This document shows positions 59,863-64,000 of a DNA stretch of 64,000 bases, piece after piece; the first letter of the stretch is position 1, and the number at the start of each line of letters is the position of its first letter. The notes beneath the pieces are model-generated. The model made no database searches and was not told the DNA's origin. It was given only the letters and a program-made list of their open reading frames with translations. Source of the stretch: Microbispora siamensis (lineage in GTDB: Bacteria > Actinomycetota > Actinomycetes > Streptosporangiales > Streptosporangiaceae); the NCBI RefSeq assembly GCF_016863095.1, contig NZ_BOOF01000030.1, forward strand, positions 62,001 to 126,000. The letters are read 5' to 3'. The translations under genes and the position numbers were made by a program.

Positions 59863-61086
59863 TCAGGAGTACCAGGTGGGCTCGGGGATCTCGTCGAGCA
59901 GGCGGTAGACGCCCACCTCGCGGCGCTTGTACGCCACCGGGTCGTGCAGGGTGTGGGTGCGCACGTTGCGCCAGAACCGGTCGAACCCGTATCGGGACGC
60001 GGTCGAGCGGGCGCCGGTGGCCTCAAAGACACGCGAGGTGACCTCCAGGGCCACGTCGGTGGCGCGCGCCTTGACCGCTGCCACCCGCACCTCGTGCTCC
60101 CCGCGCAGCCGGGGGGTGACCTCGTCCGGGTTGAGGTGGAACCACAGGCCCTCCCGGGCGACCTCGTCGGCCAGCGCCTCGGCGGCCCACAGCTTGGCGG
60201 TGAGGTCGCCGTAGAGGTCGATGACGTACGGCTCGTCGACCGCGCGCTCATGCCCGCCGTGCAGCCACGGGCGGGTGTGCTCCCTCGTGTACGCCAGCGC
60301 GGTCTCCAGCGCTCCCCTGGCGATGCCGAGGTAGAAGTTCACGAACACGAGCTGGATGGTCGGCACGTTGAGGGTGGCGTAGACGCGCGGCTGGAACTCC
60401 TTGTCCACGTAGCCGAGGGCGTCGCGCCACGGCACGCGCACGCCGGAGACGGTGACGCTGCCGCTCTCGGTCAGGCGCTGGCCGATGTTGTCCCAGTCGT
60501 CGTGGAAGGTCAGCCCCTCGGAGCTGGAGCGGACGATGGCGAAGACGTGCTTGTCCGTGCCCTCCAGCACGCCCTCCAGGACGGTGACGTCGGAGACCTT
60601 GCTGCCGGTGGAGAAGGTCTTGCGCCCGTCGAAGACGAGGGTGTCGCCCTCGTCGCGCACGACGATGTCGCGGTCGCGGGGGTTGACGGCCCCGCCGAAG
60701 AACCACCGGTTCCGGGCCGCGTCGGCCTCGATCCGCTCCCACTGCTCGCGGGTGCCCACCAGGCGCGCCGCCCAGTTCCAGAGGTAGTGGTAGCCGAGCA
60801 GCTGGCCGATTGAGCCGTCGGCCGCGGCCACCTCGCGGACGACGCGGTAGGCGGTGGGCCAGTCCTGTCCCGCACCGCCGTACCCGGCCGGTCCGAGCAG
60901 CGTGACCAGGCCGGAGTCCTTGAGCAGCCCGATCTCCGCGTACGGGGTCTTGGCGGCCCGATCACGCTCGGCGGCGTCCACCGCGAGGACGGCCGCCACC
61001 TCACCGGCGCGCGCGATCCACTCGTCCGGAGTGCGTGGCGCCGGGCCGTCCGTCCAGTCCGTACGGCTGGCGTGAGCGATGGTCAC
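59863..61086 (-). CDS. DszC-like flavin-dependent monooxygenase (acyl-CoA dehydrogenase fold)
   Basis: A 407-residue protein of the acyl-CoA dehydrogenase fold used by sulfur-oxidising monooxygenases. LLGPAGYGGAGQDWPTAY, LLGYHYLWNWAARLVG, FFGGAVNPRDRDIVV and FSTGSKVSDVTVL resemble DszC/SfnB-type two-component FMNH2 enzymes, not classical dehydrogenases. It is likely to oxidise an organosulfur or sulfone compound together with a separate flavin reductase, which is not in the window. GTG 61086 has GAGGAG upstream. It diverges from a LysR gene across a palindrome, suggesting joint control. Confidence 0.82.
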   Translation of the reverse strand: MTIAHASRTDWTDGPAPRTPDEWIARAGEVAAVLAVDAAERDRAAKTPYAEIGLLKDSGLVTLLGPAGYGGAGQDWPTAYRVVREVAAADGSIGQLLGYHYLWNWAARLVGTREQWERIEADAARNRWFFGGAVNPRDRDIVVRDEGDTLVFDGRKTFSTGSKVSDVTVLEGVLEGTDKHVFAIVRSSSEGLTFHDDWDNIGQRLTESGSVTVSGVRVPWRDALGYVDKEFQPRVYATLNVPTIQLVFVNFYLGIARGALETALAYTREHTRPWLHGGHERAVDEPYVIDLYGDLTAKLWAAEALADEVAREGLWFHLNPDEVTPRLRGEHEVRVAAVKARATDVALEVTSRVFEATGARSTASRYGFDRFWRNVRTHTLHDPVAYKRREVGVYRLLDEIPEPTWYS

Positions 61087-61140
61087 GTGTCGTCTCCTCT
61101 CGTGTGCGGCGCGTCGCGCCTGCTGTCGCTCACCAGGTTA

Positions 61141-61176
61141 GGCAACATTCTCTACTTGTTAAGTAGGAAAATTGCC
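61141..61176. promoter_or_regulatory. Palindromic operator between DszC-like and LysR genes
   Basis: A 36-bp near-perfect palindrome: left arm GGCAACATTCTCTACTT (61141-61157), GTT spacer, right arm AAGTAGGAAAATTGCC (61161-61176). CTACTT/AAGTAG and GGCAA/TTGCC match exactly. It has the interrupted symmetry expected for LysR-type regulators, whose gene starts 62 bases on. The A/T-rich centre stands out in this genome. Confidence 0.65.
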
Positions 61177-61238
61177 GAACGGCCGGTAGGGTCGCCCTTG
61201 AACACCACCGGCGAACCCCTTTGACGAGGTGGACGACG

Positions 61239-62165
61239 ATGCGCATCGAGCAGCTCGAGTACATCCGTGCGGTGACCCGTCTCGGCTCGCTCCGCCGGGC
61301 GGCCGACCACCTGCACCTGTCCCAGCCGGCGCTCAGCGAGACCGTGCGCAACCTGGAGCGGGAACTCGGCGTCGACCTCCTGGAGCGACGCCGGTCCGGC
61401 GCCACCATCAGCGACAAGGGCCGCGAGCTGCTGCCGTACATCAACGGCGTGCTGGAGGCGGTGGACCGCCTGCGCGGCGCGGCCGACGAGCAGCACCACA
61501 CGGCCCGCATGGTCAGGCTGGGCACGGTCAACGCGGCCACGGTCCCGCTGCTGATCCCCGCCGTACGGGCGTTCCGGGAGGCCCATCCGGCGACCCAGGT
61601 CGAGGTCGTCGGCGCCCAGCAGGCCGAGATCCACCGGCGCATCCGGGAGGGGAGCTTCGACCTCGGGCTGGTGAACTACCTGAGCGGCGACGACCTGCCG
61701 CCCGACCTCGCCACGACCGAACTGCTGCGCGGCCGCCCGGTCGTGTGCGTACGGCCCGACAGCCCGCTGGCCGCGCTGCCCGCGGTCGAGGTCGCCGACC
61801 TGCTCCGCGAGCCCCTGATCGTGATGCGCTCCGGCTATGTCATGCACCGCCTGGTGCACCGCCTGCTCGGCGGGCGGGCGCCGTCGTTCTCGTATTCGAC
61901 CGACGGCGCCGAGATGGGCAAGCTCATGGTCGCCGAGGGGCTCGGCGCCACCGTGCTGCCCGAGTTCAGCGTGGCCGGCGACCCCCTCCTGCGCAGCGGC
62001 GCGATCACCTACCGGCCGCTGGCGCAGCGCGTGGCGGAGGTGCTCCTGGTGATCCAGTCGCAGCGGTCGGCCTCCGGTCCCCGGGTGGCCCGCGACCTGC
62101 ACCGGTTCCTCCTGGACCGGGCACGCGAGTGCCGCACCGGCGCCCGGGCCCGCGCCGCGGGGTGA
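61239..62165 (+). CDS. LysR-family transcriptional regulator
   Basis: A 308-residue LysR regulator. The N-terminal winged helix is clear (MRIEQLEYIRAVTRLGSLRRAADHLHLSQPALSETVRNLERELG) and the effector domain follows (GTVNAATVPLLIPAVRAF, then DLGLVNYLSGDD). Its position between DszC-like and SfnG genes, and a palindrome in its own promoter, suggest a regulator of organosulfur use like CysB or SsuR relatives; the inducer cannot be told. ATG 61239 has GAGG upstream. Confidence 0.88.
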   Translation: MRIEQLEYIRAVTRLGSLRRAADHLHLSQPALSETVRNLERELGVDLLERRRSGATISDKGRELLPYINGVLEAVDRLRGAADEQHHTARMVRLGTVNAATVPLLIPAVRAFREAHPATQVEVVGAQQAEIHRRIREGSFDLGLVNYLSGDDLPPDLATTELLRGRPVVCVRPDSPLAALPAVEVADLLREPLIVMRSGYVMHRLVHRLLGGRAPSFSYSTDGAEMGKLMVAEGLGATVLPEFSVAGDPLLRSGAITYRPLAQRVAEVLLVIQSQRSASGPRVARDLHRFLLDRARECRTGARARAAG

Positions 62166-62173
62166 AAGCCCTG

Positions 62174-62215
62174 CCAGTGGTGGAGTGCCAGTGGTGAAGT
62201 GCCCGTGGTGGAGTG
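62174..62215. repeat. Three tandem 14-bp repeats after the LysR gene
   Basis: Units CCAGTGGTGGAGTG (62174-62187), CCAGTGGTGAAGTG (62188-62201) and CCCGTGGTGGAGTG (62202-62215) differ at one base from each neighbour. CCCTG and CAGGG border the array as inverted arms (62169-62173, 62217-62221). It lies just past the LysR stop and could be a fold or a variable-number tract. Confidence 0.85.
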
Positions 62216-62286
62216 ACAGGGCGGCCCTATCACTCCCCCGCCGATCGCGTGTGGAACTCCGGACGCCGGCCGCCGTACGATCCCAA

Positions 62287-62306
62287 TTGTCCAAGTAGGA
62301 AATGCC
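62287..62306 (+). promoter_or_regulatory. LysR half-site-like element upstream of sfnG
   Basis: TTGTCCAAGTAGGAAATGCC shares AAGTAGGAAA and the trailing TGCC with the right arm of the palindrome at 61161-61176. The left arm is not conserved. It sits 15 bases before the sfnG start, so it overlaps the promoter or leader of this operon. Confidence 0.55.
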
Positions 62307-62321
62307 TGGAAGGGGTCATTC

Positions 62322-63455
62322 GTGTCTGCGAACGTCAGTCCCGAGCCGCTGCGGTTCGCCTACTGGGTGCCCAACGTCAGCGGCGGGCTCGTCACCAGCA
62401 CGATCGAGCAGCGCACCGACTGGAGCTACGACTACAACCGGAAGCTGGCGGTGCTCGCGGAGAACAACGGCTTCGAGTACGCGCTGTCCCAGGTGCGCTA
62501 CATGGCCAGCTACGGCGCCGCGTTCCAGCAGGAGTCGACGAGCTTCAGCCTGGCGCTGCTGCTCGCCACCCAGCGGCTGAAGGTGATCGCCGCGGTGCAC
62601 CCGGGCCTGTGGCACCCGGCGGTGCTGGCCAAGCTGCTCAGCACCGCCGACCACCTCTCGGGAGGGCGGGCCGCCGTCAACGTGGTGAGCGGCTGGTTCA
62701 AGGGCGAGTTCACCGCCCTGGGCGAGCCGTGGCTGGAGCACGACGAGCGCTACCGCAGGGCCGAGGAGTTCATCCGCGTCCTGCGCGCGAGCTGGACCGA
62801 GGACAAGGCGCGGTTCCAGGGCGACTTCTACCGGCTGCACGGCTACGACCTGCAGCCCAAGCCGCTCTCCGGGCCGGACCGCCCGCACCCCGAGATCTTC
62901 CAGGGCGGCAACTCCACCGCGGCACGCGCCATGGCGGGCCGGGTCTCCGACTGGTATTTCAGCAACGGCAAGGACTTCGACGGCGTCACCGAGCAGATCG
63001 AGGAGGTCGGCGCGGCGGCGCGGGCCCACGGCCGCCGGGTGCGGTTCGGCCTGAACGGCTTCCTCATCGCCAGGGACACCGAGGCGGAGGCGCGCGAGAC
63101 GCTGCGCGAGATCGTGGCCAAGGCCGACGTCGAGGCCGTCCACGGGTTCCGCGACGCGGTCCGCCAGGCCGGCCGGTCCACCCAGGACGGACGGGGGATG
63201 TGGGCCGACTCCACGTTCGAGGACCTGGTGCAGTACAACGACGGCTTCCGCACCCGCCTCATCGGCACGCCGGAGCAGATCGCCCACCGGGCGATCGAGT
63301 ACAAGAAGCGGGGCGTCGACCTGCTCCTGCTCGGCTTCCTGCACTACCACGAGGAGGTCGAGTACTTCGGCCGCCACGTGCTACCCATCATCCGCGAACT
63401 GGAGGGCGAGCTCGCGGCGAAGGGCGCGTTCCCGGTGGAACCGGCCCGGGCCTGA
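62322..63455 (+). CDS. sfnG: Dimethylsulfone monooxygenase (FMNH2-dependent, luciferase-like)
   Basis: A 377-residue bacterial luciferase-like monooxygenase of the SfnG/SsuD type. RFAYWVPNVSGGLVTSTIEQRTDWSYDY at the start, VHPGLWHPAVLAKLLSTADHLSGGR, NVVSGWFKGEF and FQGGNSTAARAMAGRV are strongly like SfnG, which oxidises dimethylsulfone to methanesulfinate. The GTG at 62322 follows AAGGGG. Four bases after its stop begins sfnB, so the two form an operon. It lies after the LysR gene and the shared operator element. Confidence 0.9.
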   Translation: MSANVSPEPLRFAYWVPNVSGGLVTSTIEQRTDWSYDYNRKLAVLAENNGFEYALSQVRYMASYGAAFQQESTSFSLALLLATQRLKVIAAVHPGLWHPAVLAKLLSTADHLSGGRAAVNVVSGWFKGEFTALGEPWLEHDERYRRAEEFIRVLRASWTEDKARFQGDFYRLHGYDLQPKPLSGPDRPHPEIFQGGNSTAARAMAGRVSDWYFSNGKDFDGVTEQIEEVGAAARAHGRRVRFGLNGFLIARDTEAEARETLREIVAKADVEAVHGFRDAVRQAGRSTQDGRGMWADSTFEDLVQYNDGFRTRLIGTPEQIAHRAIEYKKRGVDLLLLGFLHYHEEVEYFGRHVLPIIRELEGELAAKGAFPVEPARA

Positions 63456-63459
63456 TCCC

Positions 63460-64000
63460 ATGACCGATCTCACCCACGCGCCCGTTCACCCACCTGTTCA
63501 CTCATCGGGGACCGCGCACGTCGTCACCGGCGACGAGGAGGCCATCGCGGTCGCCGCCGAGCTCGCCGGGCGGTTCGCGCGCGGCGCCGCGGAGCGGGAC
63601 GCCCGCCGCGAACTCCCGCACGCCGAGCTGGCCGAGCTGTCGGCGAGCGGCCTCCTGGGCATCACCGTCCCCCGCGAGCACGGCGGCGCCGACGTGCGGA
63701 CCGCCACACTGGCGGAGGTCGTCCGCCTGCTCGCCACCGCCGACCCCAACATCGCCCAGATCCCGCAGAGCCACTTCGTGTACGTCAACGTGCTGCGGCA
63801 GCAGGGGTCCGCGGCCCAGCGGGAGTTCTTCTTCGCCGAGGTCCTGGCGGGCAGGCGGTTCGGCAACGCCCAGTCGGAGGCGGGCACCCGGCACGTGCAG
63901 GACTACCGCACCCGGCTGCGCTCCGCCGAGGACGGCGGCTTCGTCCTCGACGGCGTCAAGCACTACTCGACCGGGGCCCTGTTCGCCGACTGGATCACCG
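63460..64000 (+). CDS. sfnB: SfnB-family sulfur acquisition oxidoreductase, partial (3' end outside window)
   Basis: 180 codons of an acyl-CoA-dehydrogenase-fold protein are visible. ELPHAELAELSASGLLGITV and PREHGGADVRTATLAEVVRL near the N-terminus, IPQSHFVYVNVLRQQG, and FGNAQSEAGTRHVQDYRT (near residue 133) are characteristic of the SfnB/DszC-like group. The ATG at 63460 lies four bases past sfnG. SfnB is known in sulfone and methanesulfonate pathways. It resembles the DszC-like enzyme at 59863, so the locus carries two such proteins. The C-terminus is not in the window. Confidence 0.85.
   Translation, partial: MTDLTHAPVHPPVHSSGTAHVVTGDEEAIAVAAELAGRFARGAAERDARRELPHAELAELSASGLLGITVPREHGGADVRTATLAEVVRLLATADPNIAQIPQSHFVYVNVLRQQGSAAQREFFFAEVLAGRRFGNAQSEAGTRHVQDYRTRLRSAEDGGFVLDGVKHYSTGALFADWIT

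Noticed and set aside
62174..62215. Tandem repeats considered as a CRISPR array
   Set aside because: Only three adjacent 14-bp units with no spacers and no cas genes in the window.

Overview
This is a very GC-rich window whose coding frames show strong third-position G/C bias. It carries mycothiol ligase (MshC), a class E-type sortase, a snapalysin-type protease and several families typical of Actinobacteria (DUF3090, SCO1664-type, MSMEG_4193-type phosphatase, DUF2690). This points to a filamentous actinomycete, plausibly Streptosporangiales; the assignment comes from gene content only. I saw no rRNA, tRNA, CRISPR array, insertion sequence or phage gene.

Layout. (1) 1-9339, minus strand: nitrate/nitrite assimilation. 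A NarK transporter is followed by its own terminator. Then come a nitrate reductase catalytic subunit, its FAD/[2Fe-2S] electron-transfer subunit, NirB, NirD, a HemD-winged-helix fusion and a CbiX-type chelatase cut by the window edge. Nearly all are translationally coupled by 4-bp ATGA/GTGA overlaps. (2) 9812-12126: a Tat-exported amidase, an EamA transporter and a divergent XRE-cupin regulator. (3) 12150-47393: a large exopolysaccharide or cell-surface glycan locus. It has nucleotide-sugar genes (UDP-sugar dehydrogenase, RmlB, RmlA, a WecE-like aminotransferase, a GNAT, two epimerase/SDR enzymes), a WecA-like initiator, a GT2, four GT4 glycosyltransferases, a Wzx-like flippase, a candidate polymerase, two large paralogous polytopic proteins, GtrA, two methyltransferases, a BY-kinase with a tyrosine-rich tail and a low-molecular-weight tyrosine phosphatase. 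(4) Inside this locus (23087-31729) lie four secreted proteins: two DUF3494 proteins, a collagen-like G-X-Y protein and an 1121-residue dimethylformamidase-like protein. DUF4082 pairs occur in two of the four. (5) 47495-51778: a DUF4012 membrane protein, an LPFTG surface protein, a sortase, a 46-residue membrane protein and a snapalysin-like protease. (6) 51841-57807: UppP, MSMEG_4193-type phosphatase, DUF3090, SCO1664-type, NRDE and MshC on the minus strand, with an aldo/keto reductase diverging from UppP across a perfect palindrome. (7) 57959-59731: two secreted proteins of unknown role. (8) 59863-64000: an organosulfur (sulfone) utilisation locus with a DszC-like monooxygenase, a LysR regulator, SfnG and the start of SfnB.

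How it fits together. Blocks 3-5 look like one cell-surface programme: activated deoxyamino and uronic sugars are assembled on a polyprenyl carrier, flipped and polymerised under tyrosine phosphorylation control, while adhesin-like and collagen-like proteins are exported beside them. The embedded secretome (DUF3494, DUF4082, collagen and amidase-like head) is the least conventional part of the window and the best candidate for an undescribed surface-matrix system. Blocks 1 and 8 are nutrient-scavenging loci for nitrogen and sulfur with their own candidate operators.
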